DNA of 64,000 nt from Melastoma dodecandrum (taxonomy: Eukaryota > Streptophyta > Magnoliopsida > Myrtales > Melastomataceae), in the NCBI GenBank assembly GCA_029817715.1, contig JARUPY010000602.1, positions 1,567,501 to 1,631,500 of the forward strand, given 5' to 3'. Within the stretch, counting starts at the first letter, position 1. Each line of letters opens with the position of its first letter. Shown here piece after piece: positions 42,784 to 55,754 of the stretch. Both the position numbers and the translations under genes were made by a program. The notes under the pieces are model-generated. The model was given only the letters and a program-made list of their open reading frames with translations, did no database searches and was not told the DNA's origin.

Positions 42784-44211
42784 TGTTGGGGCAGGAACCG
42801 CCGGCACCGACGACGAAATCGTAAATATAACGGGGGACGATGTTCGACGCTCAGATTTACGATGTCACCACATGTGACAATCACTCTACATTCAATGCGA
42901 TCGCAGCACTTGCGCTCCCGAGCAACCACTATGCACTGTGGCTCCAGCTCTATCTTGCGCTCAGCACTTAGTACATTCTTGGTACCCCGAGAAGTCCCAC
43001 CTATCGACCGTTGCCAGACTTCTCCACCTGAAACTTTAATTCGTTCCACCTCACTATTGACTTCACTGTCAATACGAGCATCACCACCGAACTACCTCAT
43101 CGGCTGTACCTGCTTGACACCCTCAAGCCCGTACACACAGCCCGTGTACCCGCGTTGCTAGATAACGCTCTACCTGAAACTAGAAATCCGCTTCAGATAA
43201 CCTGATCAAATTTTCATGCCCTTAAGAGCCTTGCCACCTCCCTTGACTCCGACCCCAAATTCCGCATGGACCTGCACTTGCGCCTTAGCACCCACGTGGC
43301 TTTCACTATCCGCGCTCTGCACACCTGATCATTACCTGGTGAACTCCACCTCACCGCAAGAAATTCAATCATCAAACTTCTCCACCTCACCGCAAGAAGT
43401 TCAATCTTCAAACTTCTTCACCTGGAACTAAAGAATCGTTCCCCTTACTCTCAACGCGTCCGTCGATCCCGCAAGTATCCACGTCGAACCCAGTGCATTA
43501 ACTCCCTTCGACGTCCTTTCTTGGCTCAAAATCCATGAGCCCATACATATCTCTATACATTCGTGCTTCTTCCAAGCACTCTTTTTACCAATCTGCTTTC
43601 TCGTCGATATCTCGCCCACTGCATTGTCATCCTTCGCTTTATTAAGGCTCGCCCCATCTCAACTTCCGTAGAGGAAATCCACTGATCTTTACGACCTCGC
43701 TCTGATACCACTTGTTGGGGTTGGAACCGCCGGCGCCGATGACGAAATCCAAAAAATAATGGGGGACGATGTCCGACACACAGATTTACGTGGTTCGGCC
43801 CAAACCGGCCTACCACCACGGGGAGGTTCTCCTTGAGATTCTACTATAACCAACAAGTTACACGATTGTAAGCCCCGAGAAAGTTTCACCCCGAGTCCCC
43901 GTAGAAAATCCTCTACCCGACTCTCTGAACATTATCACCGCTCACCGTGTATCACCCGTTCCCAGTACAACGACTCACTAGAGACCCTGGAGCGCGACAA
44001 CCCGTCGCCTCCCTTACCCTAGTTACAGAGTCTACATCGCACTAACCCGTGAATCTCACTTATCCGACACTCCTATTCGAACATCTAGACAATTCGTCTA
44101 TTTATAATAGATAATAAAATTTAGGACTATATCTTTCCGATATTCCATAATATCATACGAAATCTTACGTGATATTACCTACCAGATTCTTCAAGATTTT
44201 AACTTCGAATC
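42784..44211 (-). mobile_element. Decayed non-autonomous LTR retroelement
   Basis: In minus orientation: a 5' LTR (43713 to roughly 44211) whose end TGTTGGGGTTGGAACCGCCGG on the plus strand abuts a tRNA-iMet primer-binding site (plus-strand GCTCTGATACCA, 43699-43710). About 830 bp of internal sequence without recognisable protein domains follows, then a fragment at 42784-42861 matching the same LTR terminus, which is the end of the 3' LTR. The rest of the 3' LTR is missing or diverged. The LTR segment TTTACGTGGTTCGG is common in plant Copia-type LTRs. The outer boundary near 44211 is uncertain. Confidence 0.65.
43344..43415. repeat. 36-bp tandem duplication
   Basis: Two adjacent 36-bp copies beginning CTCCACCTCACCGCAAGAA (43344-43379 and 43380-43415), differing at two or three bases, inside the retroelement internal region. 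Confidence 0.8.
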
Positions 44212-47165
44212 ACATTCCTAAGAAAGATTTTCACCGGGAAGATTATTCCCTCGTCTTCCCTTGCACTTGCTTGTTTTCATCGAACTCTTCGATTCGAGCT
44301 CATCTCGTGGGGACGATGTCACACGTTCCATGAATGAGATGCTACGATGACTTGAAAACTGGGGGGCACAAAAGAGGCGCGGCTTGAACGTCATATAATT
44401 CTTCTCCTTCAGCTTCCGGAGGTTCAAGTCAAGCGGTCGGAGTAGAAAACTCATTTCTTCTTCGTCGAACATGTGAATTCAATAATAATCCTTCATTTTA
44501 TTTGGAAAAAGAAGAAGAGAGAGAGAACTGCAGAGAGACAGAGAGATACAGAACTGGCTAGGCCTAGGAGAGGGGAGGGGTTGGAGATAGCCATTGGTAG
44601 GTCCACGAGGGGGAACAGAACAAGTTATTGGACCACCCTACGGTCGAGAAGATGTAAGAAATTTGCAAAGTTTCGTAGCATACGACAGTGGGGGATAAAG
44701 TACATGCAAAATTCGGTAAAAGCCTAACACCACCACTCCCACTGCAGTAAATAAATTTTTGAAATTGTAAGATGGAGTACCCAGAGCTCAGACCTGCACC
44801 CCCTAAAACCCTAACACTAGTCCCCTGTCTGTCTTGCTTATGACGACGGATGCTTTGACCTTAATCACTATTTGAAGTTCAAAAGGAAATGGGATCGATT
44901 TCCTTGATAAGTACCCGCCACCTAGTCTCCTATTTTGTCGGGGAACGTAAATGACATACTTACTATGGTTTTTGACGTACTAATCGTAGAAACCTTATCG
45001 AAATCTAGCTTAAGCTATTATATAAGGTTTCTTACTTCTGATTCCATGTAAAATTCTGCGCTACTTGTTTCCATCACACATACAAATAGAAGAATCCCTT
45101 CAGTAGTTTATGCAAGCTACTCAGAGAGCAATGGCTGGCCGGTAGGAAAAGCCATTCTTAGGTTAAAAGACACAACTGGGACGGATAAGAAAAGGAGGGA
45201 GGGATGGGATGGGGAGGGATCAGGACCACCATCTTTTAGTATTGGACCCAAATTTTTAAAAGTGGTCTTTTTTTTATTTATGTACAAAATGATTTGATCG
45301 CCTCGTCAACAAACACTACTCGATGAGCGCGTGTTTTCAATACCTCCACTGAAACAAATGATCAGAAGAGAACAGCACAACAAACGTGAGATCAAGAGCT
45401 AGGAAAAACTAATCCCACTGCGGGGGTCTTTTATGTATATTAAGACTAAGTACTTACATGTTCTTTCTCCTCTCGTTACTAGGTTTGCCCGCCGATTTGC
45501 GCGATCCCTTATCGAGGAAGGCGTCCTAGGTTTCATCGCTTAGATCTTGATCCAAATTCACCCTAGGGTAAGGCGTTGGGAGTGTCAGCATATATGCCTC
45601 CCGAGCACAATGAAAGAAGTACTTGATAGAGGAAGAAGCTTTCCATATCCTTTTGTTTCTCCCGAGTTTTAAACGTGGGGGAGTTGGAGGAATTCAATTT
45701 GAGGACGAAGGGAAAAAGAAAATTACAATAACGAGGGAGGACGTGGATTTTGATTGGATGGGAATGATGGACCACCTCATCTCTTTTGTCAAATACAAAC
45801 ACACACAGTCCCTTATTTTGGGAACATTGTGAACTCCTCCCCCAAACCCCACCACCCATGAGGAGCATCTAATTCCCTCTCCCTCAACTACCTTTTGTAC
45901 CTCCCCCAACACACATCCATTCCCTTCAATTATACACCCTTTCACGGGGCTTCGAAATCGTCGCCATTGCCCGCGACACCGAACGAACGAACGAATCGCG
46001 CGTGTAACTCTAGATCGACGCCCGGCGGGGGTCCGATGCCACCCCCATTTCGCATATGCTTGTTTAGTTTACTTTCAAGTGCTGCTCGATAACTTTCATA
46101 AGACGAAGGGAGAGCCAAGAGATGCAAAAGGTACAAAAGGAAACTCCGACAAATGTCATATCTGTCTAATTTCTTAATATCCCCTCCAAAAGTAAGAACG
46201 GCCAAAGGGAAGACATCGATTCGATCCCAACTCCTGTTTCTCTGCAGCAGATCAGACAGGAGGTGCAGGAGATCAGACAGGAGGTGGGGGGATTCCAAAC
46301 CCCATCAAAAAAACCATCTGAAAAAGCTTACAACAACAACAACAACCCTTAGTTCCTACAAATGAGTTCCCTCGGGATATGTGCCGTGCAAGAGATCTTG
46401 TGTCCCACACTTTTACATTTATCTTAAACAGTATTTAGGGTAGAGGAATTAAAAAAAAAAATCTCATCAGACTCGTGATTTCCCACAAAAGGAGTGGAGT
46501 TAACGGCAAGAGCCTCTAGACATACTATATATTTGTTATTTTTTAATAAATTTCAAACCATCCCAATTTCTTTAGAAAATAAAACATCCTCAATTGCCAC
46601 CCCAAAAGTCATCATGGGATCCCCTCCCAGTTTTGTTTTATTTATTTAAAAATTGGGGGGTGTTAAAATAATTGAGTTGTTTTTAGGATCGGAAGTCTAT
46701 TTTGGACGCATTAAATGTCTTATTTTTCTTGACCACCTCCACCCACAAAAAGATGTATTAGAAAGGAGTTTCTGTAGGACCCACCCACAACAAATAAGAT
46801 TAAAAATTAATTTAGGTGATATCTCAGGAGACATCGTTCCTCCTCCTCACCTAAACAATCAATCAATTTTCCTCCCCTTATATTTTCATCCTCCTCGTTT
46901 GGGGATCACTTCTTTCTCTTTCCCAGGTTGTTGTTGTTGTTGTTCTTCTTTTTCTCTTCTTCTTCCTCCCAAGATTAAAAACCCTTTCGTCCTTTCGCAT
47001 GTTGTTCCCGACATGCTCTCCCCCTTTTCTTACATGGGTTCTGAACGGAACTTGAAAAGATCCCTTCTTTTTCTTTAAAGTTTTCTCCTTTTTTTGTTGA
47101 ACTCGGAGGAAGTGAAGAAGAGGGGGTGACTGAAGAGGGGGCCGTGTAGGGTTAAGTTTTCCCAT
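44212..47165. other. Upstream region of BEL1
   Basis: No gene recognised. Contains a GA-rich tract near 44505-44555, a duplicated GATCAGACAGGAGGTG near 46250-46285, and a CT-rich 5' UTR-like stretch at 46850-47165. The latter holds a short upstream open frame with its ATG near 47012. Confidence 0.4.
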
Positions 47166-49924
47166 ATGTCATGCATGGCGAGAGAACTGTGCGGGGCCGG
47201 CGATGGTGGCAGCGACGACAAGGCGAGGGCTAGCACGGTGATCTCCTCGTCATCTTCCGGTTTCGGGTACTCCGATCACCTCTCCCCGACACCTGGCTCC
47301 ATCCAGCATCCCCAGCTCGTGGCGGCGACTGCCGCTATGTGTTCTTCCTACGACTCCGGCTCCGAGATATTTCACCTCGCATCCGGTATCAACCTTATTG
47401 GTTTCCCAAAGAACACCCCTCACCACTTCCCTGGACTCAGCCATAGGGACGATGAAGCAGGCTCCGTCGCGTGGACCCACCACGACCACCACCACCCTCA
47501 TAACGACTTCATGGCGCCTCCGCCCATGATGGCTGGTGGTGAGGCCGAGGATGGGGAGGACCACTCGGTTAGGTGTGCGGTTTTTCCCTGTGAGAGGAAC
47601 GAGAGACCGAGCCAGGGACTCTCGCTGTCCCTATCCTCGACGAACCCTTCCGGGATCGGGCTTCAATCGTTCGAGCTGAGGCAAGCAGACGGCCCAAGCC
47701 ACCAGAACCACGGGCCCCAGTTCGATGATCAAAGGAGCGATTCATTCTATGGTAAATCGATCCAGCTGCAGCAGATGTCCTCCGGGCAGTTCCCTCTTAG
47801 GAGCTCCAAGTTCCTGGCCCCCGCTCAGGAGCTGCTCAACGAGTTCTGCAGCTTAGGGAGCAACGATCAAAAGGTTAACAAAGGCCTGGAAGACGAGAAG
47901 AGGAACGGATCAGCGGCATCGTCGTCAAATCAGGAGCAGTCTCTACAAGGGATCGAGCTTGTGGAACTGCAGAGGAGGAAGGCGAAGCTCCTCGCGATGC
48001 TCGAAGAGGTATCACCTGGTTTCTCTTTTTTTGGCTTTGAACGAAGTAGAGCTAAAAATCAAACGTACGTTTTCGTCTATTGTCCTTTGGGAGGTTTCCC
48101 TGAAAGAAAGGGAAATGGTGGTCAGGCGAATGCAAAGTTCAAAACTTTTACTTTGGATTTTGGTTCGGGAAAGTTCCTCCCCCCCACCACCTCACTGATT
48201 GATCGTAGGAAATGCCCACCAAATATGTTTCGATTGCGGGCCTTCACCACCGCCGGCCATTGATTGCCAGTAAAATCCCACCCCCACACAACGGGACAAA
48301 AACCCTCCTCTGTTTCCTCCCACATCGGGCTTGCGTTCTCCTGCCGACTGTTACATTAGCACGGTTTTCGCGCAGGTGGATCGGCGGTACAGGCACTATT
48401 GCAACCAGATGAAGGCGGTGGTGACCTCCTTTGATTCGGTGGCCGGGGTCGGGTCCGCGACCGTCTACTCGGCCTTCGCCTCCAAGGCCATGTCGAGGCA
48501 CTTCAGGTGCCTTAGGGACGGGATAGTGGGTCAGCTCCAGGCGACAAGGAAGGCCATGGGGGAGAAAGACACCGCGGCTCCTGGCACGACCAAAGGGGAA
48601 ACCCCGAGGCTTAGGATCATCGACCAGGCGTTGCGGCAGCAACGCGCTTTCCAGCAGATGACCATGATGGAGAACCATCCATGGCGGCCCCAGCGCGGAC
48701 TCCCCGAGAGATCCGTCTCCGTCCTCCGCGCCTGGCTGTTCGAACACTTCCTTCACCCGTAAGTGTTTCTTTGTCATAAAATCATTTGGCTCGTTATTAC
48801 ATGCTCATGTCAACAAATCATTTGATCACACCCATAATCTACATAACCTTAAAAGTCGCAGGTTCTAAAATCTTTCAAGGTTAGCTTTCGTTTCGTGCCT
48901 TTTGAGATGTTTGGAGTTATGATGGGATGCAGGTATCCAAGCGATGTTGATAAGCATATTTTGGCCCGCCAAACTGGTCTATCGAGGAGTCAGGCATGTC
49001 ACCATCCTCCCCCCTCCCCCACAAACTAGATTTATTCCCAAGCTTTTTTTCAAATATAGTTTATGTTCCCGATGAGAGGAATTTATTTCATGAACATCCC
49101 CGTTTACAATGAATAGGACACGACCGATTTCTGTTTGGATGTTTTTCCGATCAAAATATAGTGGTACTGTTCGTGATATGCTTAATTTAATCGTGGGTGG
49201 GGTTTAGTTTTGATTGTTTGTTAACGTGGTTGATTAGGTGTCCAACTGGTTTATTAATGCGAGGGTGAGGCTGTGGAAGCCCATGGTTGAAGAGATGTAC
49301 ACGGAAGAAACAAAGGAGCACGACAACTTGTTGGATGGTGTGGTTAGCCCTTCCGATGTCGACGAAAATGGCCGCCCAGGTAACCCGAACCCTCTCCTGC
49401 TCCCACACATGGAGGATCAGAAGCCGCCGTCTGACCGGCTCGTGCGTATTGACTCGGATTGCCTTTCGTCGATTATCTCCGGTCCCGGCCCTAAGGCCGA
49501 CGGCCACAGCCACCACCACCTGTCTAGGGTAGGTATCAGAAACCCTAACACACCCCACAACCACCACCACCACCACCATCTCATGCAGCCCCCCAACCAG
49601 TGGATGGAGCTCGACCTCGCCTCATACAACCAGAATGAGGCGGCGGGAGCCGCCGAGTATGAGAATGTGGGAACGAACTGTGGCGGGGGTGGGGGTGGGG
49701 TTTCGCTGACATTGGGGCTACAGCAACACAGAGGTGGCCATCACCAAGGGGTAAGCCTGGCATTCTCTCCAGTGACGGCTGTCCAGGGGTCGCTGTTCTA
49801 CCCTAGGGAGCAGATCGAGGACTGTCACCCGGTCGTCCAATATTCGATCCTCGACGGGGAGGGGCAGAATCTCCGGTACCGGAACCTGATGGGCACACAG
49901 TTGCTCCGCGACCTGGCCGGGTGA
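47166..49924 (+). CDS. BEL1: BELL-type TALE homeodomain transcription factor (BEL1)
   Basis: Four exons: 47166-48008, 48376-48758, 48933-48993 and 49238-49924, giving 657 residues. A ZIBEL-like GLSLSLSS lies at about 151-158; the SKY box [14 protein letters not shown] at about 214-227; the BELL domain ([18 protein letters not shown], then [16 protein letters not shown]) at about 264-345; the TALE homeodomain at about 384-446, with the three-residue loop Pro-Tyr-Pro and recognition helix [15 protein letters not shown]; a second ZIBEL VSLTLGL at about 584. BELL proteins bind KNOX partners through SKY and BELL and control ovule and meristem development. The assignment to BEL1 rests on synteny (next to PLAC8 and RING, as at At5g41390-At5g41410 by recall) as well as domains. 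Intron 3 has a GC donor (CAG|GCATGT). Intron 1 stays open for 85 codons, so retention would give a truncated form without BELL or homeodomain. Confidence 0.95.
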
Positions 49925-51378
49925 CCTCGGGCGATCGTTGGATGATTACCCAAACCTAGGTATAGGTGAAAATGCTCTATACGTATCCAAAAATATCTAT
50001 ACATATCAAAAAATATCTATATATCTATATCTATGAGTATTGTTCCCAGTCGGGGTTTAGGTAGAAACGAGGGGGTTTCTCAACTTTTGTTCACGCAAGA
50101 TTTCGGAACTACCTTCTTGCCTTATATGATTTACTTTTTTGAGGTGATAGAAATTTCCACAATTGTTCCCATGGGATTCAACTCCAACTCCAACTCCTAA
50201 CATCACTAATTTAACTCGATTCGAGCTCATCAACTCAAATTCATGTTAGGGTTTTTATCCATCCATTCGTGTACCTAGGAAGAGATATTTTGCAAGATTT
50301 GCAGCTGGAATTCACGAGGCGGCTTCAGATATTTTCCTTATTTATCTCTTTGTAGGGGAATTAATGTCGTCCGATTTTTCCGGTGCGATCGTTTGGTTCG
50401 TCTTCGGGAAGTGGTTTGTGTGTTGATATTCCTCTTTCTTTCTTAGATTAAGACAATTCTTTAAGGCACAACCAGTTGTGTTTTTGTCACCCCCACACAC
50501 ACCCTAAGTTGGGTGGTGGTCCAATCTTTTTGCCTTTGCTTCTATTTCCTTCGCCTTTTTCAGCATCGATGCTTTGCACGAGCTAACAACATGGAAAATT
50601 TCATTTCGCGTTCCCGGGACCTAAGAAAACTAGGGTAATTGAACTTGTCTTTGCATTATGATACGTAGAATATAGATAAACATATGCCCCCCCTCCCACT
50701 TTGGGCCGTCTGCGGATGCTTTTGCCGATGAAAAGTCATGGGACTTGAATGGCTTCCTCCTTTACTTTATGTTTCATCGTTAAGACATATGCCTTTTCGT
50801 GACGACACCCACTTTGGGGGCCACAACTTCTTTTCTTTCTTTTACTATTATTATTTCATGGGGAGGGTTCTCTGGTTTGTCTTGCTCTTTAGCACTCCTT
50901 TTTGTTTGTCGGGCATTACGTGCGAAGCCGATTAACAAAGCTTTGTTGTAATGATGGGGGTGTTTTTATATTATTCTTACGACATCCCTATTGCGATATA
51001 AGTTCAGCAAAAAGAAGGTAGTCTCTTGAAGTTAGCTTTTCTTTTCTTATTCCTCCCCGTTTGATGTCTTCGAATTGGTTCCTTCGCTTTTCTCGTGATG
51101 TGCGCTTCGCCCACTGATGAACCAAACCGGCATTTTTTTGTCTTCACGACTAACGTTTTCGATTCGTTTCCTCATTTATCTGAGGAATCGTGTTAAGAAA
51201 CCACCCGGTATTTTACATTGAAAAGATTGTGAGATGGTGATCGTCGGAGTTTTGGCAAGAAAAGCCCATATTTATTTGGGCTTCGGCCCATTTCATGGCC
51301 TCCGTGGATGGCCCAATTAGGGAAACGGGATGGTCGGAGTTTATATTAAGAAATAATATAGAATCTGAAGAAGTTGGG
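49925..51378. other. BEL1 3' flank
   Basis: Non-coding; short ATATCTATA-type repeats at 49975-50035 follow the stop. No gene recognised. Confidence 0.4.
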
Positions 51379-51600
51379 CTAAGTTCCTCTCATGCTTACA
51401 TACTGACCATTCTTACAATGTGAATATTGATGATGCGAGGCTGGATAGGAAGAGGAAGGCGATGAGGATGAGGAAGCTCCGGAGACCACAGAAACGATGG
51501 AATGGAGGGCGTAGGCAGCAATCTTCAGCTTGATCTGCCCCCTCTTGGGGATCGGTCTCCCTTCCGAGTGTTTCTCTGCCTGTGTTGTTGCGGCAGCCAT
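51379..51600 (-). CDS. Small PKRGQ-motif plant protein
   Basis: A 73-residue intronless frame, ATG at 51598-51600, stop at 51379-51381. It has a basic core RPIPKRGQIKLKIAAYALHS followed by a Ser-rich tail. Small plant proteins with a (R)PxPKRGQ(V/I)K core and a short amphipathic helix occur widely and lack a firm function. The upstream sequence has a TATATATA-like stretch near 51700-51710 at a plausible promoter distance. Without expression data a chance frame cannot be excluded, but the motif favours a real gene. Confidence 0.55.
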   Translation of the reverse strand: MAAATTQAEKHSEGRPIPKRGQIKLKIAAYALHSIVSVVSGASSSSSPSSSYPASHHQYSHCKNGQYVSMRGT

Positions 51601-54076
51601 GTGTTGGAAGGAAGTCTTTTCGGAAACCAGAAAGAAAGAGATGATGAAACTGGCGTGCCCTGCTTTGTGGGTTCTGTGATGAGTTCTTGCTCTTGCCTCG
51701 TTTGTATATATAGCTGCACGGGGGCGATTTAGTTTTAGTGGCGCGGTCGGATTGGATCGTGGATGGTAGTTGGTGATTGGGAATTAGTTTAATGATCATA
51801 AGGAGGGGAAAGGGTTAAGGGGACACCTCCAGCTGTGTTTGTCCCACTCTTGTAAGGAAGATTCCATCAAACTTCTTGCAACACACATCAGACAAACAAA
51901 AGACAGACGGACAGAAAGCGTTGGAAGATTATTTCGTATTGTCGTTGTTGTTAGGGCTAATAAGAATATGGTGAAGCACGACAGCTCAACGTTGATGTAT
52001 TTTTCTAATTCTTGTCTGATACCGATTCATGTGATTATGGCTCTCGATTATTGAATGTGATTAGTCCATTCGTAATACGGGCCGAATCCCCCCAACCACT
52101 CCTCTATTGGGTTGAAATGATCATGTTATTGGAGGGTCATCCATAGTGTAAAGAAAAAACAAGACCGACAAACCACTCCGATCACGTATCGGAGAACAAC
52201 CATATAGAAACAATGGACAATTCTCTCAAATTTTTTTTATGATCTAACTTACAAAAAACATACTAAAAGATATTTTAAATAAAATAAGACTAATTATGAC
52301 GTAAACTTAATAACAATTACATTTATGATGCTTAAAAGAAACTAACCCATGAAGTGGGCTCGATTTTAACGTGTCTTTGTAGATAAACGACATGAAATGA
52401 GCGACATGACATCGGGAGATAGAATGACCAACAAGAGTGAACGAGAGCATACGAACAACAGGATTGGACGAGAGCAGATTAACAAGGGGATATAAGCGAC
52501 AACATCCTGATCAAATCCTTTTGAGAGAAGGACCTTTACTAAAGTCCATGGAAGAGGAGTCGCATTGGAAAGAGTCCATTATTGTTCACTACGGATTTGA
52601 GACGGACCCCACAAAACGATTCGTACCGTCACGTCATTCCCCTTTGGAATCCTTATAAATGTCGAAAAGACGAGGGCCTGTTTGGGAGACCTCTTTTCTG
52701 TCAAAGTGGTCGGTAGTTCCTCTTTTTGAACACGAAGATTTCGTACCACAAAACCCTTAGGCCGGCTATGTCCCTAGTTATGGTGGGACTTTGTTCTCCG
52801 GTTGTTATCGGGTCAAGTTTCAGGACAGTACGAGTAACATCATTCCTGATAATCGCCAACTTTTGACGCCACTGGTTACTCTGCAATGTGCGCTTTCGCA
52901 TCGACATGTTCCTTTGGCCGAGTTGAAGGGGAAGAAAGCATGGTACAGAGTCATACATTGACAGCTTGGGTTCATTACATAATGGTCTGTTTTTGAACGT
53001 TTTGATGATGTTTCTTGGCTACTTAATTTGGAATGATCCTCGATGCGACTCTCTGAATCGGGAACTGCACCCTTTCCTGGTTGAATTACAGGTTTAAAAT
53101 CGAGTTTATGCCATGGATTTTTTATTTGCTTTCAGGATTGAAAAAAGGAGCTGCAATTATGATCGGGTGCGGCCGAGATAAAGCTAAGGAGATGGCGAAG
53201 TGATGCGATTAAACAATTCGCTAATGGAAGACGATTGATTAGTTTAACTTTTTCTTGGTACTTCGACCAAAAGAAACACTATATTATGAGATGTTGTTGG
53301 AAGACAGTGATGATCATGGCAGCGCGGTTCGGTTTTCCTCCGTATTTCTTCGATTTTCGCTCTTCTGATACATTTCGGCAAATCCTCTTCGATGATGGGT
53401 GACATTTTTAAAAGAAGGTGAAAATCTGGTGACGGGAGCAGCAACTGCACTTTAGAATCTAATGAAAAATTTCGATGCTTCCCCATCTTTCATCCCAAGA
53501 CCCCTTGTCTCTGCATTTTGACCGGATGTTGGTCGTTGGGTCGTCTAAAACATCCAATCCCCTTCGGACAAAATCCTGTTACATTCAATTCTAGCGGTAC
53601 ACCAACAACGGGTTGCTTCAAATGGTTCTGCGGCATCTGATCCCGATCTCTGGTTCGAGTCTAACGAATCAAGAAAACTGGCGCTAAGAGAGCTTTGCCC
53701 CTTGTGAACTCTTTTGGGGTGATGAATTTGGAACAGAGGTGATGATGAATCAGCGCAACAACATGGGCCTCTAGGCCCAATAATTACATTGAGCCCAATC
53801 CATCTGCCAAACGAAAGGTTAGGACAAGGTTGGAGATGGAGGGCAAGCATTAGTCTCAGTCTCAACGTTACTAAGAAAATCAAAAGGTCTGACCCACCAC
53901 TCTCTCTGGGTGGGATGCGTTTTTATTCATTTTGCATTCTCAATCGGAATAAAGCATTACATTTGCAAATCCGGCATACAAATCCTCTTCATCAGCTCTA
54001 CACAAACCTCTCAACCCAACCAAAAACAAAGGAAAACAACAATCAAAGGTATTAGAAAAAGAGAGCCGGTTTTGGC
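51601..54076. other. Intergenic region
   Basis: No gene recognised. 51601-51760 is probably the small gene's promoter; 53880-54076 is probably the MYB103 3' UTR. Confidence 0.4.
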
Positions 54077-55754
54077 TCACAAGGGCGAAGGAAACGACGG
54101 CAAATCACTCGATCCCGCATTCAATGCGTCCGGAGTCGCCATACCATGGTCTCCGCCGATGGTCGCCTCGTCTATGCCCCCGTCCCAGAAGATGTAGCTA
54201 GGACACTGCTGCGCCTCCGCCCAGTCGCTCATCTCCTGCCTCCGCAAGCACCCAAGACCGAAACGGTCGACGTGATCTCGATCCCCGGCGTTGCTCATCC
54301 CTAAGTCGTTGTCGATGCCCTTCTCCACCAAGGGGGGCAAATAGTTTAAGTTATTATTAGAATCGTCCACTATCCCGTTCATTAAAGAGGCAGCGGGCAG
54401 GGCGTTAGGCGGATGGACTTGCTGGACACCGCTGTTGATGTTGTCGTTGTTGTCGTCCATCTGCCAGGCCAAGGAAGACACGGTCGAAATAGACATGGAT
54501 GACTCGAGAAAGAAATCCGAGGGGAAGGCCCCGTGGTCCCCGCCGGGGAGCCCCTCAAGGGACGCCGTGGGGGCGTCGAACATAAATAAAGGGAAGAAGA
54601 GGTTTTCGTGAATGAGGGGGTTTTTGGAGGAGGACAAGTCATGAGGAATAAATTCAAGCTGGCTGTTGTTGTTGTTGGGGTTATTAAGATTAGTGTTGGG
54701 GTTAATTAACTTGGGGTTTTCGGGGGCGAAGGTCTTGTTGGAAGAGATGGGGTTTGATGAAAATGGAGGAGGCTTCCTAATCTTCTTCTTGATCCAGGAA
54801 TTCCAGTAGTTCTTGATCTCGTTGTCTGTTCTTCCAGGGAGATGACTCGCTATGTGTGCCCATCTACGTTCAACACGCCACAATCATTCGTTTAAAAAAA
54901 AATGGTGGCCATATTTAATCTAATGTTGACTAAGAATCATCATCATCATCATCATCATCTGACCAAACTCGAAAGCTGAGGAGGAATGAGTCAAGATAAT
55001 AAACAAATGCTCCCCCCCCCCCCCCCCCGTGGGGATTTCCGACACAGAGACGATGATTACGTTAATATTAATTGAGCCACCACGATCTACTGTACTTTTT
55101 GACCGTATGGATACCTTAAGAAATACGCCATGCCACTAATATTTTCGGAATGCTTCTTCCACCCCACCAAAAAAAAAAATAATAATAATCTAATGCTCAT
55201 TGTCAGCTACTAGTTCACCTCGCTTTTTGAATTTTGTCGGTTTCATTTGGCTATGAGCAAATTTGGCATAAAAAACAGTGAGGTCGTTTCAATTTATGAA
55301 GAATTCGTTTTGAATTGTTATAATTATGTGATTAATTTTTATTAAAAAAAGTAGGAGGAGGAGGAGGAGATGAGAAAGACCTGTTTCCGACGACGCCGTG
55401 AAGGCTGATGATGAGCTTCTCCTCATCGGGAGAGAACCTCCCTCTCCTTATATCCGGCCGCAAGTAGTTTATCCATCTCAGCCTGCAACTCTTCCCGCAT
55501 CTTTGCAACCCTAATATGCGAAGAAAAGGGTCGTATGCCAAGCTAATGAAATTGGGGGAAACCGGCAAAAAGAAAACGGAAGGAGGAGATGATATCGGGT
55601 AGGTAACGAACAAACACATACCGGCTTTCTCAGGGACTTCGCTCCAGCAGCCGTAGCCGTGAGTGGTGATATAATGGATGAGCTTCTCGTCTTCCTCGGG
55701 GGACCAAAGCCCCCTCTTCACTTTCTGTTGGTTGCAGCAGGAGTGATGCCCCAT
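54077..55754 (-). CDS. MYB103: R2R3-MYB transcription factor MYB103
   Basis: Three exons: 55622-55754, 55381-55510 and 54077-54863, giving 349 residues. The R2 and R3 repeats (about residues 14-115) contain [58 protein letters not shown] and [19 protein letters not shown]. The opening [20 protein letters not shown] and the C-terminal [20 protein letters not shown] match Arabidopsis MYB103, a secondary-wall regulator linked to syringyl lignin. The intron positions are the standard two for R2R3-MYBs. The C-terminal half is Asn-rich and acidic, suggesting an activation region. By recall the orthologue At1g63910 lies in the same syntenic block as the aminopeptidase, CCT, PLAC8, RING and ROH1 genes. 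Confidence 0.95.
55012..55028 (+). repeat. 17-base C homopolymer in MYB103 intron 2
   Basis: Run of 17 C within the second intron, close to an ATC repeat at about 54940-54958. Length is likely unstable or inaccurate in the assembly. Confidence 0.85.

Noticed and set aside
43344..43415. CRISPR-like repeat
   Set aside because: Only two directly adjacent copies without spacers, in plant nuclear DNA inside a retroelement.
43553..43889. Possible protein gene on the minus strand
   Set aside because: It lies across the primer-binding site and LTR of the decayed retroelement; no domain seen.
46878..47165. Minus-strand frame upstream of BEL1
   Set aside because: Antisense of a CT-rich 5' UTR; composition explains the absence of stops.
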